A DNA stretch of 36,186 nucleotides. It comes from Lentisphaeria bacterium. Lineage in GTDB: Bacteria; Verrucomicrobiota; Lentisphaeria; Victivallales; Victivallaceae. The notes under the pieces were generated by a model, which searched no databases, was not told the DNA's origin, and was given only the letters and a program-made list of their open reading frames with translations. A program made the position numbers and the translations under genes. Positions 12,001 to 16,260 of the stretch are shown in pieces (the stretch's first letter is position 1; every line of letters begins with the position of its first letter). Where the stretch lies: assembly GCA_017507125.1 (NCBI GenBank), contig JAFWBQ010000011.1, positions 1 through 36,186 on the forward strand, given 5' to 3'.

Positions 12001-12112
12001 GAGTGACGGTCCATCCGGCAAAGGTAGTACCGGCGTTGACTTCATCACGAAAAGCCTTGAGTTCCTCAAGGGTATCGATTTGCCAGGTTCTGGTATTATG
12101 ATCCTTTTCCAT
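1..12112 (-). CDS. Giant repetitive surface protein with GLUG-like, beta-helical and FG-GAP repeats (partial, C-terminus missing)
   Basis: The reading frame starts at the ATG at 12112-12110 (AGAAAGG Shine-Dalgarno just upstream) and leaves the window at base 1, giving over 4,030 residues without a stop in the long stretches I translated. The start MEKDHNTRTWQIDTLEELKA is not a Sec signal peptide. Residues 1-280 carry GLUG-like repeats (FKGTFDGND, GGIVG, GGVIG). The bulk is short repetitive motifs of the type 'NSGTI-TI' and 'GTLTI', expected to form a parallel beta helix. Five related linker blocks occur near residues 415, 880, 2090, 3075 and 3545 (pattern GADGDxxITD ... YVxSxxxG ... GxNAF). 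The last 180 visible residues are FG-GAP/VCBS-like (SDVDGNGYSDIVLHHT, GDFNGDGSTDLLLRND, GDLNNDGIDDVILHHT). Such proteins are typical of gut Lentisphaerae. An adhesin or cell-surface role with type I secretion is inferred; the secretion signal would lie outside the window. Confidence 0.9.
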   Translation of the reverse strand, partial: MEKDHNTRTWQIDTLEELKAFRDEVNAGTTFAGWTVTLGGDIDLSGENWLPIGDVSNNFKGTFDGNDCTITGLTVNNTNGNYAGLFGYLDSATVKDLTLEDVTINGKNYVGAVAGYTNADYGICCIENVTVTGTVIISGGAAVGGIVGGGNAALNDVTVAAGEGSSITGTSGDIGGIIGKAVADGKEYDDGEYQYSGLTSNISVAGSSVAVNSVGGVIGSAGDGVIVNGVTCTASAVGVVGIGEAKKDNVGGIVGAAGEEVVLQGVSAQAGIIRGTYTMDSDSTVVTNDKVDDNIFAGDREHPITVESAIDLEIENDIELANIVLSAPNLIVDEGMTLTLVNAETAFENLNVNGSIKLTAIESTISGVDLTLGEKALITIDAAGFETGFLKVIDLDDPDGSFKGNEQIVFENMGELNVYYGADGDICITDADFSEVFLTTDAEGKEFGEPVVDGAYAGVNAFAADNIAGALDFFKEFGCETFRIKGRYACTEWTFGAFDSKVSFVKQSEDQTEDAFLFFKNVYDTIAVTGELTISEGVELRFNTSPFVFGSEEGTAQVNLDGVLSVYGAELVDVNIAMSENAVFNSTAAVNVIGDNVVITGGAFNAAAIEIAGEGVLDIDGAAITADTIANNGRIDVIGDTDSINAGINGGILAIQNGALFTSAADVKVKLIYVGYDYAAGADSDASGLVIAEGTSVEGTDAIYVRTGSSMTVNGTVSAGEYNLKGNVTVAAEADMIVAGTQGVKVREEGATLTVYGDMIWGNIPGEIPDGRLLIEKGSVVIDGGTLYEADDAADAVLSSVVLEAEGTLTLSNGAAVTLDAVVNAGAIFMDETVKITANTLESTGSITVDAEGFTGIAKIFDLSSDAATPEDLITFENLAEGVDVFYGDDGDVTLSDVSRKVFYVDSTFSGAFADEVAPGKYFGINAFGDMKSAMAALVYDETEIFIAPGCTVTGENGIFEGWGNDAGEVALYDIDGKSVTWTAEAPVTLEVAARHVVLHGEGTLNIAENVTIDYLQATGAGLGESLFAVGSFWTGDDSTAKATVNLAGKIIAGDVALSADNGSVKVRHGNLFVSETGSIDADYSIRVRDGLLDVTGSGKDAVEAQLKSQRLEINGNPEGEAKAVIRDSYVSITYGGGKIADRFDSNTDGYGYAKSFEFTDSRVEAGSLVINDAVTTFEGEGSDFTFGTVSNAGTITLTGSTLTVSKTLSIAEEAAFTVSGESTLDIADFTEGVISVTDGTTLTDSAVAGAGTLIFAGTVEFEGANTITSAVNSPEEGFDLVVNQGASLLITRFVVGYDRSFTVYGEIEDASLLTSLDDVTLSLKANSTSGFSVGGTGTGNMTVQDAYVDLGSTSWKNAYGTYEWSFTNSYIKAASLGNANVRASEDAVWNLTFTDSVLEANYIKSAVGVNFVFEGGSYAEVNSIVVEGSLTIDATSDVLVKGYQNNTKGGLDEHGDIQGTVNVEGSLTIDSTTNVGVELYGAEVNVTGGTLELNKQDMTLDAEAALEISEGGQVNTEGVVTNSGTINVSGGSFSAGAVDNSAGVIGVSGDSQLNIASFDGNAIVAADGATLTDSTIKGAETYAGVENSGYKYLLSVNGDEAGTLNLAGSNTITSIDAGAGDTVNVTGTLSFGSNGSDGFKLGNGATWNIENAEIKDVWALSLDGAYMTDDDNAPVSNMTFTNSTLIANQISAKGVKEGQEIGYGTFNVEFKNSTVDLSGKVQTQAQDTADVNISFSEATSVTAKDLLNDSTRGTITFDGTDEVNFSRVFRNKGTVEILNGAEVNAVNTYDTTEHYSANEGTINVNGAALNLTGASTFANSGTIALENASFSAGAVNTAEGTFTVAGEDNTLNIGTLTGTLLAKDGAGITDSNVGGTVEAEKDLSFAGDNVVKTLNAVNGGTITVEEDKTLALNNFSFGSSATAGNKYIIDGGMITANYGFFQHGVYTLNADFETGYMYYSYGSDITVNGSFHSRGEGDGLDYVRGNLTVAEGGSSTHDKALWVGQPASWGEMAASLTVAGYVQAATLNVYAGSTMTVNGEGEVSAGTFNLTGTLTINAGEEFDGIRKVVDVTGNSFNYGENSITVNGEAKLAIADDGDIFIHNADMTTFYVDTDYTGEFGTEVAEDQYLGINAFDSFAAALDSKADETVKFVVNSDTDSALSGKTITGTVVTGAEDGVTIADSADNDYVSFANAEIGENITVDAKYIYLSGENKFACDVNCATTFYSSGKLTLTGNAEVYTTMSRYYAKADDGIYVVGTAEAGKGAEAEVQFKAINYLGHYSGTFSVKDTAAEFGYILLNGSNDGDIQARLVLDNARVSTIGGPNTQPGQVQMNDDAAIIATNNSLLDFVGPKDFAYLSMGENNSISLTDSEMRLGKEGQGSNNINGTITMASSTLSSLGTINVGATGSITTAASEKGGINEITAVKIDNQGTINVGGETTMNIGTLTGNAVNLLEGATLFDSVLGGMSEVVINGSGTVRNSEIYAISGMEGADGNVTLNIVDTEASQIIGTGWTPENVLNGDLTVNVSGTECSIMTAGSRTYNGAVEFNITDNSNVAQLAIGLSASFTDVAVKVDNSSVGVISAGYAIQIADEYKVDLNNAQIGSFEFLNGVIADEITIAGTTAIEGALFGADLISVAEDSIISAASIDIGEGARMTVSSGAQVTTATVTNNGELAITGSTLTADEVSGSGSFTIGAGATELNVGALKQDIYANQNSSEAITLTGDIGATSNAIRIYGDAELSGFGVNAGYTGRLVSGTGRVNVYGDTVIGDNTVMNLNAFQTTHSGVIEAGSVINTANFNAYDMGAADDGTVVDAKFVIEGTVNAVSFIVTNDRYSSNGNDELIVAKDGVVTATYMSGNGRFSLQTGAVTVYGSVTGDLSAGGGQSNIGSTSKRADGEVYAMTVTVDGGQFAVTGSQKLVIYDGSALEVTNNGTFSWESTVDNSGTINISGDGAAVTGKLTNSGEIEVSGKSFAATTIDNSGTITVKSNGFTVGATENSGNICVADGGSAVFEVISNSGTITIDTESTLTAGDITGKGSVIIDAADFQGGVSRIVDLSGDDSIEEMVTGENLGENSLFYGADGDVFITDQKRDTLYVGSVYAGADFGAVVNGNVVGYNAFDDIADAVNSAKSDSEVGIVKVEEGNSVELYNWAVGSSITTENADGLLIDLGNNGQSWHWGDIDMATGEAPAEGQTYSQISNSLADFTIGKNVTVIADAMLGVGPGSCKIEGAVEVNALFMQGTALVINGSVTVADWLTLSSNGIATDYLQVNETGVLTAAKADIADGFKFTVDGSVDLDYVERDGTFNIGKTGTLELSEGEIVSIVNDGELNFANGGELLITGSILSSGTLTVGAENTLSAAADSEIVVNSLMTVEGAVDGAEATFKLGGILEIDGFDKGVEREVTVTLFAIDENGVIAENGEKIICTIGENEESVTFSTSDFTNGQYYTVIVDGPGAFRTETNVIENGKLVIAGGSVALESLSLGSGNSVEIAEGSTVSFSGLDNKGTISVDLADCDIDIVKIFDYTGSNTMDEDAYGNISVNNDAYTLAVIGNDLFACTAEFSTTDVVVCSQWANSGYLDVVGEGLVLGLNAFSTIDDNDPAKEGLTSLTIVDSVLDFTQHFTDASLDIAVNNSVLTGDFQVTGADMIVDETSTVESITANDGLRITGAGTVKNISGNGTLDLSGVSFERIEGFDTVNLTDAVIEESGAITMSDGYDILNISGSLSIAGDISFKKGLYDQFNLSEDAAVSANAITGSGVVVISIDLGAAYDGSAAITVAQDGIFGSAELVINLDVVGAELGTTNMLVEGITDFKGTIVIDGEELALGGIYAGADYEYELVLNDKGLALEQTTPVEPEIRQVRSDVDGNGYSDIVLHHTKQDYSGAWLTQKDGSVIWGNLSDSDAELLGIGKMDDTKALFYLDEGSVGYWKLENGSVTGYETVTSVDDATNVIGLGDFNGDGSTDLLLRNDNGMVGAFMSDGTGWTEFQSLGAEWNVAGVGDLNNDGIDDVILHHTIKGFSGAWLINEPTGNS

Positions 12113-12160
12113 AATCTTTACCTTTCTTATTAATAATCAATAATTTACATTCAAATATAC

Positions 12161-12217
12161 AAAAATACGGCAAGAGACTCCCCGTACGGCTGCCGGGAAA
12201 TTCCTTGCCGTATTTTT
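12161..12217 (-). terminator. Perfect 14-bp stem hairpin in the leader of the giant gene (terminator or attenuator)
   Basis: The arms AAAAATACGGCAAG (12161-12174) and CTTGCCGTATTTTT (12204-12217) are perfectly complementary around a 29-nt loop that itself holds CCCG/CGGG. A/T tracts flank both sides, so it could terminate on either strand. It lies about 50 nt before the start codon of the giant gene and downstream of that gene's only recognisable promoter. It is therefore either a leaky terminator or attenuator, or a mRNA-stabilising 5' structure. Confidence 0.6.
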
Positions 12218-12252
12218 GTTTTTGTGCACAGAAATTGAGTTTTTCGCCGCTT

Positions 12253-12723
12253 TCATAGACGCATGACGCTCCTTGGTTGAAAAGTGAAGTGAGCGCGGAA
12301 GAAAGGCTTCTTGCTGAAGGACTTTCTTTTTTGTTCCCGGCGGGAAGGGTGCGGGCGTGGAACCAGCCTGACTGAGGTGCAGAAGTTTTCTGCATTTTCT
12401 GCAATGAAGCACAAAAGTGAAGCGGGTGACACTTTGCAAAGAGAGCAGAAAAATCCGGGAGAGACGAAAGGAGCATCAACAAAAATGACAACTCCCTGCA
12501 AATCAGCATCTTCTGTTGCGATAACAGAATGGACCTCCGGGGCGGATGCCGCCGATTCGGTGTAAACAGATGTGTAGAATGAGGTGACAGAATCAGTATA
12601 ATCAGGGGTGAATGAGGGAAAATCTGCCATTTCAGGCAACTCATGCAGACACGCAAAAACCGCCGCAGAGAGAGTTTCCCCACAGCGCTCAAAAGACAGT
12701 TTACCTGTGTTTTTTGCAAGCAT
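12253..12723 (-). CDS. Possible small protein in the leader of the giant gene (doubtful)
   Basis: This is an open frame of 156 codons, starting about 30 bases downstream of the promoter at 12754-12782 and ending before the leader hairpin. The first 80 residues look moderately protein-like (acidic, Ser/Thr/Val rich, for example PDYTDSVTSFYTSVYTESAA). The second half is rich in Phe, Cys and Arg and looks like untranslated sequence read in frame. The ribosome binding site is weak (AGGGA about 13 bases from ATG). No family is recognised. It may be a real leader peptide or short protein, the degraded 5' end of an older repeat-protein gene, or chance. Confidence 0.3.
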   Translation of the reverse strand: MLAKNTGKLSFERCGETLSAAVFACLHELPEMADFPSFTPDYTDSVTSFYTSVYTESAASAPEVHSVIATEDADLQGVVIFVDAPFVSPGFFCSLCKVSPASLLCFIAENAENFCTSVRLVPRPHPSRREQKRKSFSKKPFFRAHFTFQPRSVMRL

Positions 12724-12753
12724 TATATTATTTTTCCCTGATTCTACACTTTT

Positions 12754-12782
12754 AATTTAGCACGTTCTTTTATAAAAGTCAA
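12754..12782 (-). promoter_or_regulatory. Sigma70-type promoter for the giant gene leader
   Basis: On the minus strand TTGACT (12782-12777) is followed after exactly 17 bases by TAAATT (12759-12754). It sits downstream of the RTX gene terminator, so the giant gene is transcribed independently, with an untranslated or partly translated leader of about 630 nt. The rest of the gap between the two genes (12783-12912) is AT-rich and shows nothing else I recognise. Confidence 0.6.
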
Positions 12783-12912
12783 GTTATTTACAGAAAAAAA
12801 ACAATATTTCTTCCCTCTCAAAAAGAGCTGTTTTTATTTCAAGATCGGAAACAGGGGATTCAAAAGCAGAAAATGGAAGGGAAAAAAATTTTTCCGGGGA
12901 CTTTGTTTGATC

Positions 12913-12965
12913 AAAAAAAAACAGGGCCGCTGCCGACCTTCTTTTGAGATCATGCAGGGCCCCTG
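12913..12965 (-). terminator. Rho-independent terminator after the RTX gene
   Basis: On the minus strand CAGGGGCC (12965-12958) pairs with GGCCCTG (12928-12922) with one bulged G, and nine T residues follow (12921-12913). It begins 19 bases after the stop codon of the RTX gene. Confidence 0.75.
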
Positions 12966-12983
12966 ACAACTTCAATCAGCGCT

Positions 12984-14345
12984 TCACGCCAGAAAAGCTC
13001 TGGAGTCATCCTCAAAAATTTTGCTGTGACTGCGCCCTTCAAAGGCATCTGCATCGTAAAGATCCCAGTACTCTTCGCTGCTGTAATCCGCACCGAAGTT
13101 GAGTTCGATGGAACTGTTGGGGCCGCCTTTGACGGTCACGGAGTTGATGCCGTCATTGTAGATCCTGCTCTCACTGTTCCAATAACGTATATTGCCGGCA
13201 GCGAACCAGAAGGTGATTTCGGCCTCGTCAGTGATTTCCACAATATCGTTGCCGAAATTTTCACAGAATGTAAAAATATCATCCCCGCCGCCGGAGTGCA
13301 TCACATCGTCGCCCAAGCCCCCTGCGATCACGTCGAATCCGGCACTGCCGATGATCCGGTCGTTTCCGGCATCGCCGCAGATGTCGTTATCGGAGCCCCC
13401 CGCCCAGATCACATCATTTCCATCACCGCCGTGGATGGAAAGCTCCTCGCCGTTGTAGGCAAACTTCTGACCGGTCAGGTCGATAATATCATCCCCTGCT
13501 CCGGCGTAAACGTCCTGGATCCAGGCAAGGCGTGCACCCTCACTGCCGAAAGAGGTAAAGAGATCTTCATTAAAAAGGGCATCGCCGTTGGCATCGTCGG
13601 TCAGGAGCATGACATGCTCATCCCTGCCGCCGATAAAAACGTCAGCGATTTTATTTTTCCCTGCCAGTGAAACTCTTTCTTTTGTTCCGCTCCATACGTT
13701 GCGGAACCCCTGATGTTCGGCGGCATATCCGGCGCTCCATTTGCCGTTGGCACTGGCAAAAAAGAGATTGGCCTTGCCTTCGGAAGTTCCGGTAAACTTC
13801 TGAGGCCCGGAGCTGCCCGCTGCCGCAGAAAAGGATGTAAAAACAGGATTTCCCTCATCTTCAAGAGCATAGCTGCACTCATAATTTCCCGCAGGGATGC
13901 CGAAAAAGATGACTTCAGAGATCCCCTCTTCAACGATCCAGGTGAACCATCCGCTTTGCGCCTTGTTTCTGAGACCGATCTCCTGACAGTTGTTTTCATC
14001 AGCGTTCCATACGAGTCCGCCGGCACCGGCACTGATAAAGCCGGATGACTCCACCGCCACAGTGCCGGGAGACACTGCAGCCATAACGGAGGAAACAGGC
14101 TCTGCCTTCAGAATTCCGGTGTGCACCGTCACTGTTCCGGTGGCGGATCCTGTTTCTTCAGCGACAGCGCTGCCGCTGAAGAGATCTTTTTCAAAGGCAC
14201 TTTTCACAGCAAAAGAAGATCCGTCATCCTCAAGGAGCGCCTTCATTCTGCTGCTCCGGGTGACGCTATACAAATCCTCAGAAAGAACTCCTGCCGGCAA
14301 AAGTTCTGCAGCAGTCATCATTTCAAAAATCAAACTTGTATCCAC
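12984..14345 (-). CDS. RTX (hemolysin-type calcium-binding repeat) protein, probable type I secretion substrate
   Basis: A 453-residue protein starting at GTG with AGGAG eight bases upstream. Residues 282-360 are tandem RTX nonapeptides (GAGDDIIDL, GGDGNDVIW, DAGNDRIIG, GLGDDVMHS, GGGDDIFTF) that bind calcium in a beta-roll. About 95 residues follow the repeats and end in FLA, the usual place for an uncleaved type I secretion signal. There is no Sec signal peptide. Residues 110-275 form an unnamed domain that I associate with the C-terminal part of large Lentisphaerae surface proteins. No catalytic domain is visible, so this may be a stand-alone version of that C-terminal module. It lies 43 bases downstream of the GH127-like gene on the same strand. 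Secretion genes (ABC transporter, membrane fusion protein) are not in the window. Confidence 0.85.
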   Translation of the reverse strand: MDTSLIFEMMTAAELLPAGVLSEDLYSVTRSSRMKALLEDDGSSFAVKSAFEKDLFSGSAVAEETGSATGTVTVHTGILKAEPVSSVMAAVSPGTVAVESSGFISAGAGGLVWNADENNCQEIGLRNKAQSGWFTWIVEEGISEVIFFGIPAGNYECSYALEDEGNPVFTSFSAAAGSSGPQKFTGTSEGKANLFFASANGKWSAGYAAEHQGFRNVWSGTKERVSLAGKNKIADVFIGGRDEHVMLLTDDANGDALFNEDLFTSFGSEGARLAWIQDVYAGAGDDIIDLTGQKFAYNGEELSIHGGDGNDVIWAGGSDNDICGDAGNDRIIGSAGFDVIAGGLGDDVMHSGGGDDIFTFCENFGNDIVEITDEAEITFWFAAGNIRYWNSESRIYNDGINSVTVKGGPNSSIELNFGADYSSEEYWDLYDADAFEGRSHSKIFEDDSRAFLA

Positions 14346-14388
14346 TGATAAAACTCCTTAATTTTAATTTCAGCGAAGGGCTTCAAAA

Positions 14389-16089
14389 TCAATCATAGTC
14401 GAAATAGTTGAAAACATACTTGGGCAGCATTTTTTTGAACCACAGATTGAACTTCACTCCGCAGCCGGCAGGTTTTCCGGCAGAAGCGTAGTCCACAAAG
14501 GCAAGTTTGTTGCGCCAGAGCAGCGTCATGGGATCATCGACCAGTGACATCCGGTTGTCCGCCGCCAGCACCACGCCGCCCCGGGTGAACGCCTGATAGG
14601 GTGAACCGTCAGGAGGGAAGTGCGCCCTGACTTTGGAGTCGAACTCCAGTGTCAGCACCTCATCCGGCTCCCAGGGCCGGGTGATGGTCAGATAAGAGTT
14701 CTTCTGCCATGAAAGGAGTGAGTCCAGATAGTAGACACCGGTACAGTAATCGGGAATACGCATGGAAATGGTAAAGGGGGTGCGGCTTTTGATGCTGATG
14801 TGCGCTTTGGTGCTGCCGGGATATCCCCCGGTGATCCGGATCCTGGCCTTCCGCGGGATCTGCGCCTCCATCTCTTCGTAAAAGTTCAGCACGGCGCCGT
14901 TTTCGATGGGCACCATGGCCATCCGGGGGAAACGGGCAAGGGCCTCGCCGCCCCGGAGCAGATCAAAAAGGCAAGTTGCTTCCCCCGATGCCTGCCGCCG
15001 GGTGGTGGTGAGGGGCACGGGTTCCAGGTGATCCCAGCACAAATTTTCTCCGTTCCATGCCCCCAGGAAGGCGTTGTAAAAAGAGCGCTCCGCCAGGGCA
15101 AAAGGCTGCAGAGGATCTGTCAGAGCGGTCATAGCGTCAAAAAATTCAAGACATGCGGTAGTCACCTGATTGCTGCCCATGGTAAGTCCGGCACAATTTT
15201 CCTCAGTCTGATGGTAGGCGCCGCGGAACCAGAGAGTGCCGGCACTGTTGCCGCCGCCGCCGGCACCTGTGATAAAGAGCTCCTCGGCGTTGATGCGTTC
15301 CATGTAAAGCTGACACATTTCCTTGAAACGTGCGGCAGATCCGGGATCGGCTTTGCACAGTTCAGCCACGCCCCTGAAACAGTCGGTCAGCCCCACAGCA
15401 TTGCCGTTGCCCAGCATACAGGGCGCCATACCGCTTTGGAAGGCACGGAAAATATCGTGCTGCTGAGAGCAGCCGCTTTCCACGATACTGCAGGCAAAAT
15501 CCAGAAATCTTTTTTCCCCGGTGAGCTTGTAAACCCCCACCACGCTGTCGAGTATGGCAGAAGCATCAAGTCCCCCCTGGACACCGCAGTAGATGATGGA
15601 TCTTTTTCCGCTGTCCACAAGAGAGATGATCTGATCGGTCATCCGGCAGCAGCACTCTTTGATCTTTTCATCAGCGCCCGGCATGGCGGCAGCGCGCAAA
15701 AGGGCATTGAGCACATATCTTCTGCCGGGGAGATCCACTCCCTGCAGCTGAAGATGGCGGGGGAAGGCGCTGATGCATCCATCCTCATCCTGAAGCGCCA
15801 TCATCTCCTCCACGCTCCGGCGGAGTTTTGCAGACAATTCCTCCACATCATCAAGGTATGGCAGAAACTGTATGGCGCAATTGACAACAAGCCCCCAGAG
15901 CATGACCTCATTGCCGCACAGATGACCATTCCGTTCCCGGTATGGAGCCAGAAGATGTTCAAAATCCATTTCAGCCAGACGGTTGCGGCAAAATTTCTCA
16001 AGAGCTCTGCCCAGGGGGCCCCGGTATCTTATTTGCCATGTTTTGTTTTCAGCCAATTTTTTTCTCCCAGATGTTCCGTTTTTTTGCAT
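14389..16089 (-). CDS. Divergent GH127-like (DUF1680) glycoside hydrolase
   Basis: A 566-residue protein without signal peptide, so probably cytoplasmic. The N-terminal 350 residues look like an alpha/alpha-toroid. The stretch from ENC (297-299) to AERSFYNAFLGAW (333-345) matches the GH127 pattern 'ETC ... IERALYNGVLAGI'. A beta-rich C-terminal part follows. GH127 enzymes are retaining beta-L-arabinofuranosidases with a Glu and zinc-binding cysteines. Here the usual Cys-Cys pair after the active-site loop appears reduced to one Cys (373, in EATCLFD), so activity or substrate may differ. The ATG at 16089 has a poor ribosome site; a TTG 33 bases inside, preceded by GGGAG, is an alternative start. 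It is divergent from the sugar-related cluster at 16261, which suggests a shared carbohydrate role. Confidence 0.65.
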   Translation of the reverse strand: MQKNGTSGRKKLAENKTWQIRYRGPLGRALEKFCRNRLAEMDFEHLLAPYRERNGHLCGNEVMLWGLVVNCAIQFLPYLDDVEELSAKLRRSVEEMMALQDEDGCISAFPRHLQLQGVDLPGRRYVLNALLRAAAMPGADEKIKECCCRMTDQIISLVDSGKRSIIYCGVQGGLDASAILDSVVGVYKLTGEKRFLDFACSIVESGCSQQHDIFRAFQSGMAPCMLGNGNAVGLTDCFRGVAELCKADPGSAARFKEMCQLYMERINAEELFITGAGGGGNSAGTLWFRGAYHQTEENCAGLTMGSNQVTTACLEFFDAMTALTDPLQPFALAERSFYNAFLGAWNGENLCWDHLEPVPLTTTRRQASGEATCLFDLLRGGEALARFPRMAMVPIENGAVLNFYEEMEAQIPRKARIRITGGYPGSTKAHISIKSRTPFTISMRIPDYCTGVYYLDSLLSWQKNSYLTITRPWEPDEVLTLEFDSKVRAHFPPDGSPYQAFTRGGVVLAADNRMSLVDDPMTLLWRNKLAFVDYASAGKPAGCGVKFNLWFKKMLPKYVFNYFDYD

Positions 16090-16182
16090 TTTCCGGATAT
16101 GATTTTGATTGCATACAAGTAAATATACACTGTCATAAGATGAAATAACAGTAAATTTTTGAAAAAAAAGCCTTTTTTTCTC

Positions 16183-16211
16183 TTGCAGAATAAAGCAAAC
16201 TTTGCTATATT
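16183..16211 (+). promoter_or_regulatory. Sigma70-type promoter of the 16261-22208 unit
   Basis: TTGCAG (16183-16188), a 17-base spacer and TATATT (16206-16211). The predicted transcript starts about 40 bases before the ATG at 16261. Confidence 0.7.
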
Positions 16212-16260
16212 ATCACCGTCAACAGCAATATAAAACACCGGTAATTGAGGTAAAAACACC

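Noticed and set aside
12784..12975. 63-codon minus-strand frame between the RTX gene and the giant gene promoter
   Set aside because: It overlaps the RTX terminator, is rich in Phe and Lys from A/T runs, and has no ribosome site.
14800..16122. 440-codon plus-strand frame
   Set aside because: Antisense to the GH127-like gene, with no ribosome site or family similarity.
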